From Sedimentisphaerales bacterium (GTDB lineage Bacteria > Planctomycetota > Phycisphaerae > Sedimentisphaerales > SG8-4), in the NCBI GenBank assembly GCA_016928975.1, contig JAFGJR010000149.1, forward strand, positions 1 through 41,965: DNA of 41,965 nt, written 5' to 3'. A program made the position numbers and the translations under genes. The notes beneath the pieces were generated by a model. The model was not told the DNA's origin. It saw only the letters and a program-made list of their open reading frames with translations, and made no database searches. Positions 32,591-39,700 of this stretch are shown here, in pieces; position 1 is the first letter of the stretch; the number at the start of each line of letters is the position of its first letter.

Positions 32591-33772
32591 TCATTCGATT
32601 GGGGGCTCCAAGAACGCACGGTCCCAGTCCTTCCACACGGGTTCGAGGCCCTGGTCTTTCAGCATCTGGGCGACAGCGTGCGGAGTTCGCGTATCGTCCA
32701 CCTCGAATTGAGAGGGACTCGCCTGGCCTCTGGAATAGCCGCCGGGATTGGTTCGACTGCCGGCGCTCATTTTGGTGATCCCGAGCCTGACGAGTCGATC
32801 TCGAAAGTCCGCCCGCTCTCGCGTGGACAGCACAAGTCCCGCGTCGGCAAAACACAGCCGCAACGCCAGCATCATCTGGACGAGGTTTCGATCCGTGACA
32901 AGATGCGGAAACGTCTCGGATGTCACGCCGCATGCCGGTCTCAGCCGGGGAAAGGAAAACGAGATACGCGACCGCCAGTACCGCTTGAACAGGGCAAACG
33001 CATGCTCCCCGAGCGCCAGAGTCTCCAGCCGCCAATTGGCCAGGCCGAGCAGGACGCCGAGCCCGATCTCCCGCATGCCGGCGCCGGCGAAGTCATCCGG
33101 GCCTCGCAGACGCCTGTCGTAGTCTGCCTTGGGCCCGGCCAGGTGGTAGTGGGCGTAAACGGCGCGATCGTAGGTCTCCTGGTACAGCGTGATTCCCTCG
33201 ATGCCGGCGTCGAAAAGCGTGGCATACTCATCGGCGGTCATCTGGTAGATCTCGGCGCTGATGAAGCTGAATTCGTCCCTCAGTCGCCTCGCCAGCTCCG
33301 CCAGATAGGATGTCGTGATGAACCTCCTGTCCTCGCTGGTGACTAAGAGGATGTCTCGGAACCCTTCGGCCGCGAGGATTTTGGCCTCTGCCGCCGCTTC
33401 ATCGACCGTCAGGCGGACCCTTTCGAACTGGTTATCCTCGTTAAAGCCGCAATACTGGCAGCGATTGACGCAGTAACTGGAGAGATACAAGGGGGCATAA
33501 AGTCGCACGGTCCGGCCGAATCGCTGCAATGTCAGGCGGTGGGCCAGTTCGGCGATTTGTTCAAGGTACGCCTCCGCCGCCGGCGACACAAGGGCCAGCA
33601 GCTTCGCCAGGCTGTAGGAGCCCGGCCGAGACAGCAGGGCGGCTTCCACGTCCTGCGAAGTTACCTGCCCGAGGCGTTGCTGCCAGATCTCTCGATTGGT
33701 GTCGAGATTCCGCTGCTCAAGGATCGCCCTGATAGAACTGTCCGAGGATATTGGAGCGGCCGGCGCTTTCAT
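32591..33772 (-). CDS. thiH: Tyrosine lyase ThiH (radical SAM)
   Basis: 393 residues from ATG 33772, one base after the thiG stop. The radical-SAM motif CxxxCxxC is Cys101, Cys105, Cys108 (SYCVNRCQYCGFN), binding a 4Fe-4S cluster and SAM. The enzyme splits L-tyrosine to dehydroglycine and p-cresol; dehydroglycine feeds the thiazole ring made by ThiG. Length and internal motifs (EIYQMTADEY, SFSFPRLRPA, SAGSRTNPGGY) fit ThiH, the route typical of anaerobes and facultatives, in contrast to the oxygen-using ThiO. Confidence 0.95.
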   Translation of the reverse strand: MKAPAAPISSDSSIRAILEQRNLDTNREIWQQRLGQVTSQDVEAALLSRPGSYSLAKLLALVSPAAEAYLEQIAELAHRLTLQRFGRTVRLYAPLYLSSYCVNRCQYCGFNEDNQFERVRLTVDEAAAEAKILAAEGFRDILLVTSEDRRFITTSYLAELARRLRDEFSFISAEIYQMTADEYATLFDAGIEGITLYQETYDRAVYAHYHLAGPKADYDRRLRGPDDFAGAGMREIGLGVLLGLANWRLETLALGEHAFALFKRYWRSRISFSFPRLRPACGVTSETFPHLVTDRNLVQMMLALRLCFADAGLVLSTRERADFRDRLVRLGITKMSAGSRTNPGGYSRGQASPSQFEVDDTRTPHAVAQMLKDQGLEPVWKDWDRAFLEPPIE

Positions 33773-33773
33773 C

Positions 33774-34544
33774 TCAATCCCTCAGAAACCCCGTCAATGG
33801 GCTGGACGCTTCGGCCTTTTGCATTGCGGCCCGCGGGCCGGCCTGGTACGCCCTGCGCCCGGCTTCCACAGCCAGCCTGAAGGCCGTCGCCATCTCCACC
33901 GGATCGGTGGCCGTGGCGATCGCGGTATTGATGAGAACGGCATCCGCGCCCAGTTCCATCGCCTCGGCGGCGTGCGAAGGCAGGCCCAGCCCGGCGTCCA
34001 CCACGACCGGCACGCTGCTCTGCTCGATAATGATCTCCAGCGAGGCGCGCGTTTTGAGGCCCTGGTTCGAGCCGATGGGGCTACCCAGTGGCATCACCGT
34101 CGCCGTGCCGGCGTCCTGGAGTCGGCGCGCGAGGATGGGGTCGGCGTTGATGTAGGGAAGGACGACGAAGCCCTCTTTCACGAGGACCTCGGCGGCCTTG
34201 AGTGTCTCCACCGGGTCGGGCAGCAGGTAGTAGGGATCGGGAGTCACTTCCAGCTTCACCCAGTTGATATCGGTCGCCGCGCGAGCCAGCCGGGCGAGCC
34301 TCACCGCCTCCTCTGCTGTCCTGGCGCCGGAGGTATTGGGCAGGAGCAGAAATCTGGCGCGGTCGATCTCGCGAAGCGTGTCGTCCTGCGGATTCCCGAT
34401 ATCGACGCGACGAAGCGCCACGGTGACGATCTGGGCGCCGGATACGGCCAGTGCCTGCGCCATGACCTGCGGAGACGCGAACTTCCCCGTCCCCAGGAGC
34501 AGCCGCGAGTCGAATTCCCTGCCGGCGATGACGAGCCTGTCCAT
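33774..34544 (-). CDS. thiG: Thiazole synthase ThiG
   Basis: 256 residues; ATG 34544 has GGAGGAGG upstream, overlapping the thiS end. TIM-barrel thiazole synthase: RLLLGTGKF (14-22), Schiff-base Lys97 in INWVKLEV, and the phosphate-binding loops [12 protein letters not shown] and [20 protein letters not shown]. It joins deoxyxylulose phosphate, dehydroglycine and sulfur from ThiS-thiocarboxylate. Four bases separate it from thiS. Confidence 0.97.
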   Translation of the reverse strand: MDRLVIAGREFDSRLLLGTGKFASPQVMAQALAVSGAQIVTVALRRVDIGNPQDDTLREIDRARFLLLPNTSGARTAEEAVRLARLARAATDINWVKLEVTPDPYYLLPDPVETLKAAEVLVKEGFVVLPYINADPILARRLQDAGTATVMPLGSPIGSNQGLKTRASLEIIIEQSSVPVVVDAGLGLPSHAAEAMELGADAVLINTAIATATDPVEMATAFRLAVEAGRRAYQAGPRAAMQKAEASSPLTGFLRD

Positions 34545-34548
34545 GCAA

Positions 34549-34761
34549 TCAACCTCCTCCCATGAACTTCACAAGCTCGATCGATTGCCCATCACTGATC
34601 GCCGTGCGCGAGAACTCACCCGGCCTGACGATCCGGCCGTCCACCTCGGCCACGACCGTCGCCGCCACCAGGCCCAGCTTCTCGACCAGTCCGGCAAGCG
34701 TCGCCGGCATCTCGTCTGGCGAGAAGTGTCGCGCCTCGCCGTTGATTTGAAGCGATCCCAT
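34549..34761 (-). CDS. thiS: Sulfur-carrier protein ThiS
   Basis: 70 residues from ATG 34761. Ubiquitin-like small protein ending in GGG after VKFM; the terminal glycine is adenylated and thiocarboxylated. [19 protein letters not shown] and [10 protein letters not shown] match ThiS. It is the first gene after the TPP riboswitch and its terminator. Confidence 0.93.
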   Translation of the reverse strand: MGSLQINGEARHFSPDEMPATLAGLVEKLGLVAATVVAEVDGRIVRPGEFSRTAISDGQSIELVKFMGGG

Positions 34762-34780
34762 GTCAATCCGTCCGAAAATG

Positions 34781-34806
34781 AAAAAGCACCCCTGCGAAAG
34801 GAGTGC
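34781..34806 (-). terminator. Intrinsic terminator of the TPP riboswitch
   Basis: On the minus strand, GCACTCC (34806-34800) and GGGGTGC (34792-34786) pair around a TTTCGCA-type loop, followed by TTTTT (34785-34781). It lies between the aptamer and thiS, so it is the likely switch-controlled expression platform. Confidence 0.75.
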
Positions 34807-34820
34807 CTTGATCTGCTGTC

Positions 34821-34930
34821 AAGCCTCCCTTCGCAGGTCCTAACCTGATCAGGTTCGTAGGGTCATCACTCATCGAGTGATCTCTCAGCCGGTCAAGGTC
34901 GATCATCCCACCTGCCGGCTCCCCTGGCTT
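34821..34930 (-). promoter_or_regulatory. TPP riboswitch (THI element)
   Basis: Minus-strand sequence has the conserved TPP landmarks in order: GGCTGAGAG, ACCCTACGAACCTGATC and GGTTAGGACCTGCGAAGGGA. P1 can form between AAGCC (34930-34926) and GGCTT (34825-34821). It senses thiamine diphosphate and lies just upstream of thiSGHF. Confidence 0.95.
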
Positions 34931-34948
34931 CTTACCTATTACCGGCGT

Positions 34949-34977
34949 ATTATAGAGCGGTTCGCAGAATGAGACAA
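34949..34977 (-). promoter_or_regulatory. Promoter of the thi operon
   Basis: Minus strand: TTGTCT (34977-34972), 17-base spacer, perfect TATAAT (34954-34949). Expected start near 34942, just ahead of the aptamer. Confidence 0.75.
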
Positions 34978-35034
34978 GTCCATAGTGATTTCCCTGGAGC
35001 CTCCACCAGGACAGCGACTAAGGGCCTCCCTCCT

Positions 35035-35103
35035 GTCACCCCTGAAAGCAGGGGTCCAGGAAGGCCGCGGCGCAGATGGATTCCTGCTTTCGCAGGAAGG
35101 ACA
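35035..35103. repeat. Inverted-repeat element, copy 1 (GTCAyyCC family)
   Basis: Arms begin GTCACCCCTGAAAGCAGGGG (35035-35054) and, on the other strand from 35103, TGTCCTTCCTGCGAAAGCAG. Both arms contain their own hairpins. The same consensus recurs at 36059-36129. It lies in the spacer between the thi promoter and the phosphoesterase gene. Confidence 0.7.
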
Positions 35104-35171
35104 CGGGGGCGGCCTGCCGTCTGAGGCCATCATGTCGGAGGTTCTAACGGAATACGCCGGGAGCAGACAAC

Positions 35172-35537
35172 GTGGGCAACCGCTTCGTGGTTCAGCAACA
35201 TACAACGGCCGACGGGGTCCATTGGGACCTGATGATCGAGAAAGGGCGGGTTCTACTGACCTTTCGACTCGCCGAACCCCCAGAAAACGCCGTGCATGGC
35301 ACGATCCGGGCCATCCGGATATTTGATCACGCCCTGCGATTTCTCACCTACGAGGGTCCTGTCCAGAAGGGAGCCGGCCACGTACGAATCGTCGATCGGG
35401 GAGATTGCCACGCATTCGATGAGCGAGAAGACGCCATAAGCATGGAACTCCACGGTGTCGTCCTGTGGGGCCCTTTTGCCTTGCTGCGGATTGACCAGGC
35501 ACAATGGCAACTGACTGCGAGACCGCCCGGTAGCTGA
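35172..35537 (+). CDS. Stand-alone LigD-type 3'-phosphoesterase-domain protein
   Basis: 121 residues; GTG 35172 follows GGGAG. It has the DNA-repair phosphoesterase (LigD N-terminal) pattern: RFVVQQHTTADGVHWDLMIE with the His and Asp metal ligands, LRFLTYEGPVQKGAGHVRIV and ISMELHGVVLWGPFALLRI. In LigD this domain trims 3' ends during non-homologous end joining. Here it stands alone; no ligase, primase or Ku gene is near. Usual catalytic Arg/His after WDL is changed (MIEKG), so activity is unproven. Confidence 0.75.
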   Translation: MGNRFVVQQHTTADGVHWDLMIEKGRVLLTFRLAEPPENAVHGTIRAIRIFDHALRFLTYEGPVQKGAGHVRIVDRGDCHAFDEREDAISMELHGVVLWGPFALLRIDQAQWQLTARPPGS

Positions 35538-35591
35538 CGGCCCGAGAGAGATTTGAGCATCGTCTTTTTCATTTTCTTCCCCGATTTATGG

Positions 35592-35623
35592 TTGACATCG
35601 CATAGTATGCATCGCATAATATG
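35592..35623 (+). promoter_or_regulatory. padR promoter overlapped by tandem operator-like repeats
   Basis: TTGACA (35592-35597), 17-base spacer, CATAAT (35615-35620): 11 of 12 consensus bases. Two adjacent 14-base repeats, CATCGCATAGTATG (35596-35609) and CATCGCATAATATG (35610-35623), cover spacer and -10. Each ends in an odd palindrome CATA-N-TATG, centred 14 bases apart, fit for a dimeric repressor such as the PadR encoded next. Confidence 0.7.
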
Positions 35624-35664
35624 TGAAACCTAACAACAGTGTCGATAGAGAACAGGAGGTTGAC

Positions 35665-36009
35665 ATGCGATTCGAAAGTCAGTTGCTCAAGGGGGTGGCG
35701 CCCGTGGCGGTGCTGCAAATCCTGTCGCGGGGGCCGATGTATGGGTACGAGCTGAGCCAAGCCGTTGAGCAGCGAAGCGCCGATATTCTGACGCTTGGCA
35801 AGGGGACGCTGTACCCACTGCTGTACAACCTGGAAGCCAAGAAGCTAGTCCGGGGCAAGTGGGAGACGACCGAGTCCGGCCGCAAGAGACGTTATTACTC
35901 GATCACCGGAAAAGGGGAAGAAGACCTCGCCCGGCAGAAGGCCCAGCTCCAGGAGCTGACGAAGGGCCTGGATATCATCCTGGGCGGCGCCCTGAAAGCG
36001 GCAATGTAA
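35665..36009 (+). CDS. PadR-family transcriptional regulator
   Basis: 114 residues; ATG 35665 follows AGGAGG at five to six bases. Winged helix: VAPVAVLQILSRGPMYGYEL (about 11-30), then LGKGTLYPLLYNLEAKKLV (recognition helix and wing, about 44-62) and RRYYSITGKGEEDL. A single C-terminal helix (about 85-110) serves as dimer interface. Such short PadRs usually repress an adjacent membrane-protein gene and themselves; the promoter repeats and the HAAS-like gene downstream fit this. Confidence 0.95.
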   Translation: MRFESQLLKGVAPVAVLQILSRGPMYGYELSQAVEQRSADILTLGKGTLYPLLYNLEAKKLVRGKWETTESGRKRRYYSITGKGEEDLARQKAQLQELTKGLDIILGGALKAAM

Positions 36010-36058
36010 GATGCAGAAACCTGGCAGCAGAGTGAGAGCGTCGCAAGACCAGCCACAC

Positions 36059-36129
36059 GTCATTCCCGCGAAGGCGGGAATCCAGGTGGTCATCGAATGA
36101 CTCTGGACCCCCGCCTGCGCGGGGGTGAC
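36059..36129. repeat. Inverted-repeat element, copy 2, between padR and its partner
   Basis: Arms begin GTCATTCCCGCGAAGGCGGG (36059-36078) and, from 36129 on the other strand, GTCACCCCCGCGCAGGCGGG. The arms are near-identical inverted copies with internal hairpins. Same family as 35035-35103. It adds a spurious in-frame upstream start (36097) to the next gene. Confidence 0.8.
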
Positions 36130-36177
36130 ATGCGAGGTCTCCCTCTGTCGGAGTCTTTGGAAGCCTGGAGGTGTGCT

Positions 36178-37869
36178 ATGGAGAAGAAGGCCAACGAGAA
36201 TCGCGGCGGGGAGCTGCCTTCCTGTGCAGCGGAGTTCATCCGGCAAGTTATCAGGATGATGCGCTACCGTGAGAGGGCTGCGAAGGACGTTGAGGCGGAG
36301 TTGACATCCCACTTCGAGGACGAACTGCACGCCTGCACGAACGCGCAGGAGCGTCAGCACAAGGCACAGAAGCTGATCGAGCAGTTCGGCGACGCCAGGC
36401 TGCTGGCGATCCTGTGCCGTCGCGCGAAGAAGCGGTGCCGTCCGCTGTGGGCCAAAGCGATAGTCCGCACGGCGCAAGGAGTCGGTGTGCTGGTGCTGCT
36501 GTTCATCGTCTACACGGGCTGGTTTCTCATCGGTAAGCCATCTCCTCGCGTGGACTACGTGGCGATCGTGAACCAGATGAGCCGGCCGCAGATTGCCGAG
36601 CAGGACAACGCCTGGACATTCTACAAGAAGGCGATTGCGGCATTCGTGGACCTGGACAACGAAAAGAAGCTGATGCCTGCTTTTGAACACTTCAACCGAC
36701 CCGAGAATCGGTCTTTCAGTGCCCTGCCCGAGGAAACGCGCACGATGATCTCGCAATGGGTTGAGCAGAACGAGACCGGTTTGCGGGAATTCGCCACGGC
36801 TGCCGCGATGTCGTATTGCTGTAGGCCCTATGCGGCCGATCCCAACAATAGAGACCCGTGGGTCATGGACATCCTGTTGCCGCACTTGGCGCCGCTGCGC
36901 GACCTGGCCAGACTGGCTGTCTGGCGGTCGCGAATCGAGTTGGAGCGGGGCGACGTCCGCCGGGCCCTTGAAGACTGTCTGACGCTGGCGCGAGCCGGAC
37001 GACATTGGCAGCACAGCAGAATCCTGATCGAGCAGCTTGTGGGCCTGGCGTTGAGTCAGATGGGGCACCAGGAAATGCTCAGAATCGTTCACGTGCGAGA
37101 TCTGCCTGTCTCAGAGCTGGCGGGCCTCCAACAGCAATTGACCGCACTCTATCCGGGACAGTACCCGCTGATTGACGTCGAAGCGGAACGGCTCGCGATC
37201 CTGGACGTGATCCAACGTGTCTTCACGGAGGGTGGTCTGGGCGGCGGACGCATGGCCTTCTCCGGGACCGTGAGGCTCTGCGATTGCATGAATGGGACCG
37301 GAGCGTGGGACGATGATTCGAAACTGCTTGAGGCCCCTGTATGGGCGGCCCTGAGTATGGTTCACGCGGGACGCACCAGGACTACGGCAAAGGCCAACTG
37401 GCTGCTCAATGAACAGGCGAAGCTCGTGCAGCTTAGCCCGTACCAGAAGCACACGGCGCAAACGCCAGATATGGAGGAACTCCTGAAGTCCTTGCCGGGA
37501 TACAGATATGCCATCCTTCAAATGATGTTCCCGTCGCTGAGGCGGGCGGCGGACATAGCGTTTCGGGGCAAGGCTATGCACGAGGCGACGATGACGGTTC
37601 TGGCCCTCCAGCGATATCACGCAGAAAAAGGGTCGTATCCTGCTTCGCTCGATGCATTGAAGCAGTCGGGATACATCGACGCCGCGCCCTCTGATCCCTA
37701 CAGCAACGGCCCACTGGTCTACGAGGTTGCCGGCGATCGTTTCATCCTCTATAGTGTTGGGACAGATTTCAAGGACGATGGCGGCACCCCGGGCACCGAT
37801 CGCAAAGGCCGGCGCCAACTGTGGGACACGCAAGCCGGCGACGCCGTCTTCTGGCCGGGAGACTCTTGA
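36178..37869 (+). CDS. PadR-associated membrane protein with HAAS-like N-terminus
   Basis: 563 residues; ATG 36178 has GGAGG at six bases. Residues about 10-80 form an alpha-helical HAAS/permease-prefix-like domain (RYRERAAKDVEAELTSHFED), the type found in genes paired with PadR. One membrane helix follows (about 97-117, GVGVLVLLFIVYTGWFLIG). A large extracytoplasmic alpha-helical region of no recognised family (about 120-470) ends in a segment resembling the pseudopilin C-terminus: YHAEKGSYPASLDALKQSGY, SDPYSNGPLVYEV and FILYSVGTDFKDDGG. Such tails occur in planctomycete exported proteins. Role unknown; probably an envelope sensor or regulator controlled by PadR. Confidence 0.7.
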   Translation: MEKKANENRGGELPSCAAEFIRQVIRMMRYRERAAKDVEAELTSHFEDELHACTNAQERQHKAQKLIEQFGDARLLAILCRRAKKRCRPLWAKAIVRTAQGVGVLVLLFIVYTGWFLIGKPSPRVDYVAIVNQMSRPQIAEQDNAWTFYKKAIAAFVDLDNEKKLMPAFEHFNRPENRSFSALPEETRTMISQWVEQNETGLREFATAAAMSYCCRPYAADPNNRDPWVMDILLPHLAPLRDLARLAVWRSRIELERGDVRRALEDCLTLARAGRHWQHSRILIEQLVGLALSQMGHQEMLRIVHVRDLPVSELAGLQQQLTALYPGQYPLIDVEAERLAILDVIQRVFTEGGLGGGRMAFSGTVRLCDCMNGTGAWDDDSKLLEAPVWAALSMVHAGRTRTTAKANWLLNEQAKLVQLSPYQKHTAQTPDMEELLKSLPGYRYAILQMMFPSLRRAADIAFRGKAMHEATMTVLALQRYHAEKGSYPASLDALKQSGYIDAAPSDPYSNGPLVYEVAGDRFILYSVGTDFKDDGGTPGTDRKGRRQLWDTQAGDAVFWPGDS

Positions 37870-37952
37870 ATCTGACCGTGACATGACTTACCATGCGCTG
37901 TGATGGGCACGCGCGATGTCCGGTGCCCGGCTTCTGCGTACGGGAGGTCGCT

Positions 37953-39443
37953 ATGACGGTCGGAAGATGTCCTCTGCATTGTCACGAGCATGATTGTGTC
38001 AGTCGGCGCGAGTTCCTCAAGGGGTCCACGGTACTGCTGGCCGGCACGTCTGTGCTGGCCGGGTGCTCGTGGCCCGGCGAGAAGCGGGTCGCGATACAGC
38101 CGATCCGGCAGTGCGGACCGGCGGCGACGTACAAGCCCACCCTGTGGGCGGCGTTCGTGCGACGCAAAGAGGAGTACGGCATGCTCTGGCCCGGGGCGGT
38201 CTACGACGGCCAGGCTGCACGCGCGATGTACACGGCGAAGGCAGCGGAGACAGCAGAGCAGCTTGGGGCGACGCTGACGTTGCGGCCCGAGCCGATTTAC
38301 AGCGTGGCAGAGGGACAAGCCTGGCTGGCGGAAGCGAAGGCCGCGAAGGTCGATGGGCTTGTGCTTGTGACGCTGGATCGGCAGCAGCACACCTGGCCGA
38401 CGGCGAGGAAGGTAGCCCAGTGCGGTATTCCGTCGATCATCTACTCGCCGCTCGGGACGTCCTTTACGACGAATACCGGGGAGTTCGCCGATTCGCCGGG
38501 TTGCGTGGTCTACTCGACGGACGATTTTCGCCAGGCGGCATACGGCATGAAGATGCTCACGGCGGCCGCCAGGATGCACCGGACCTGCTGCGTGGCGATC
38601 CAGGGCAACAAGCGATTCGACTCGATACTGGCTGACACCGGCATCACGTTGAGGCACGTTCCTGCCTCGGTGTTCATCGAGGAGTACCGGCGCACGCCGG
38701 ATAGCGAGGACATCTTGTCGATGGCGGATGAGTACATGAAGCGCGCCCAACGGAGGATCAACGCCACCCGGCAGGACGTAATCAACGGCCTCAAGAGCTA
38801 CTACGTTGCCGGCAAGCTGCTCGAACGCGAAGGAGGCGACGCGATCACGATGGATTGCCTCGGGGCGCTGGGTCCGACGGATGTGAGCCTGCCGTGCATC
38901 GCGTGGTCGCGGATGAATGATGACCGCATCCCGGCGGCGTGCGAGGCGGACTACGGGGCGGTCGCCTCGCTGGTGATGGTCCATTACCTGTTCGACCGGC
39001 CAGGCTTTCAGCAGGACCCGGTGGCCGACACCGCCGACGACACGATCATCGGCGCGCACTGCTCCTGCCCGACGCGGTTGAATGGCTTCGACGAGGCTCC
39101 TGAGCCTTTCGATATTCGCCACCATCACGGCAACCGCGACGCTGTGCCGCGAACGCTCTGGCGCGTAGGCCAGCGCGTCACGAGCATCGATCTTCTGCCT
39201 GGCCGTGACGGCGCGACCGGCGAAGAGGCTCGGTCCACCGTCTTGGTCTCCGCTGGGACCGTCGTTGAAAACAAAGAGGTCCCCCCCAGCGGCGGATGCG
39301 TCGTCTCGGTGAAAGTCAAGTTCGACGGCGGCCAGGAGGTGCTCAGCTTCCCCGGCTTCCACCAGATCTTCTTCTACGGCGACTACAAGCACCCGGTGAA
39401 AGACTTCTGCCAGCTCTGCGGCTTCAAGGCACAGGTGGTGTAA
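37953..39443 (+). CDS. Tat-exported L-fucose/L-arabinose isomerase-like protein
   Basis: 496 residues; ATG 37953 follows GGGAGG at five bases. A twin-arginine signal (SRREFLKGSTVLLAGTSVLAGC) with a Cys that could be lipidated (TSVLAGC) leads to a domain with the fucose-isomerase-like fold: repeated EYGMLWPG..., DGLVLVTLDRQQHTWPTARK and GGDAITMDCLGALGPTDVSLPC. The C-terminal half (about 350-490) matches the isomerase C-terminal domain. Cytoplasmic sugar isomerases rarely carry Tat signals, so a hydrolase-linked or binding role is possible. GH97 lies downstream, suggesting glycan use. Confidence 0.8.
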   Translation: MTVGRCPLHCHEHDCVSRREFLKGSTVLLAGTSVLAGCSWPGEKRVAIQPIRQCGPAATYKPTLWAAFVRRKEEYGMLWPGAVYDGQAARAMYTAKAAETAEQLGATLTLRPEPIYSVAEGQAWLAEAKAAKVDGLVLVTLDRQQHTWPTARKVAQCGIPSIIYSPLGTSFTTNTGEFADSPGCVVYSTDDFRQAAYGMKMLTAAARMHRTCCVAIQGNKRFDSILADTGITLRHVPASVFIEEYRRTPDSEDILSMADEYMKRAQRRINATRQDVINGLKSYYVAGKLLEREGGDAITMDCLGALGPTDVSLPCIAWSRMNDDRIPAACEADYGAVASLVMVHYLFDRPGFQQDPVADTADDTIIGAHCSCPTRLNGFDEAPEPFDIRHHHGNRDAVPRTLWRVGQRVTSIDLLPGRDGATGEEARSTVLVSAGTVVENKEVPPSGGCVVSVKVKFDGGQEVLSFPGFHQIFFYGDYKHPVKDFCQLCGFKAQVV

Positions 39444-39445
39444 CC

Positions 39446-39637
39446 ATGTCCACAGAAGAGAACAAACTGCTCATCCGTCGCTACATGGACGAGGTCGTGA
39501 ACACCAGGGACGTGGGGAGGCTGGCCGAGTTCATCTCGCCCGACTACGTCGAGGTCTACAACAACGTGCGGTATTCCATCGGACTCGAAGCCGGAGCAAT
39601 CCGCGTCGTTGGTCCGGAGAACGACCGGCCCGTGTAA
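39446..39637 (+). pseudogene. SnoaL-like/ester-cyclase fragment, probably truncated
   Basis: 63 residues from ATG 39446, three bases after the upstream stop. STEENKLLIRRYMDEVVNTR and DVGRLAEFISPDYVEVYN match the N-terminal third of SnoaL/NTF2-like proteins, which are usually 120-150 residues. The rest of the fold (beta sheet and active-site residues) is absent, and I found no continuation in other frames before the next gene at 39701. Either a decayed gene or a small protein of its own. Confidence 0.55.
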
Positions 39638-39700
39638 GGAATCGGTCCGAGTAGCCTGATCCATCTGAGAATAGGGTATTGTGAAAGGCTGGCAAAACAC

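Noticed and set aside
36097..36177. N-terminal extension of the HAAS-like protein
   Set aside because: These codons lie in the inverted-repeat element, and the strong GGAGG before ATG 36178 marks the real start.
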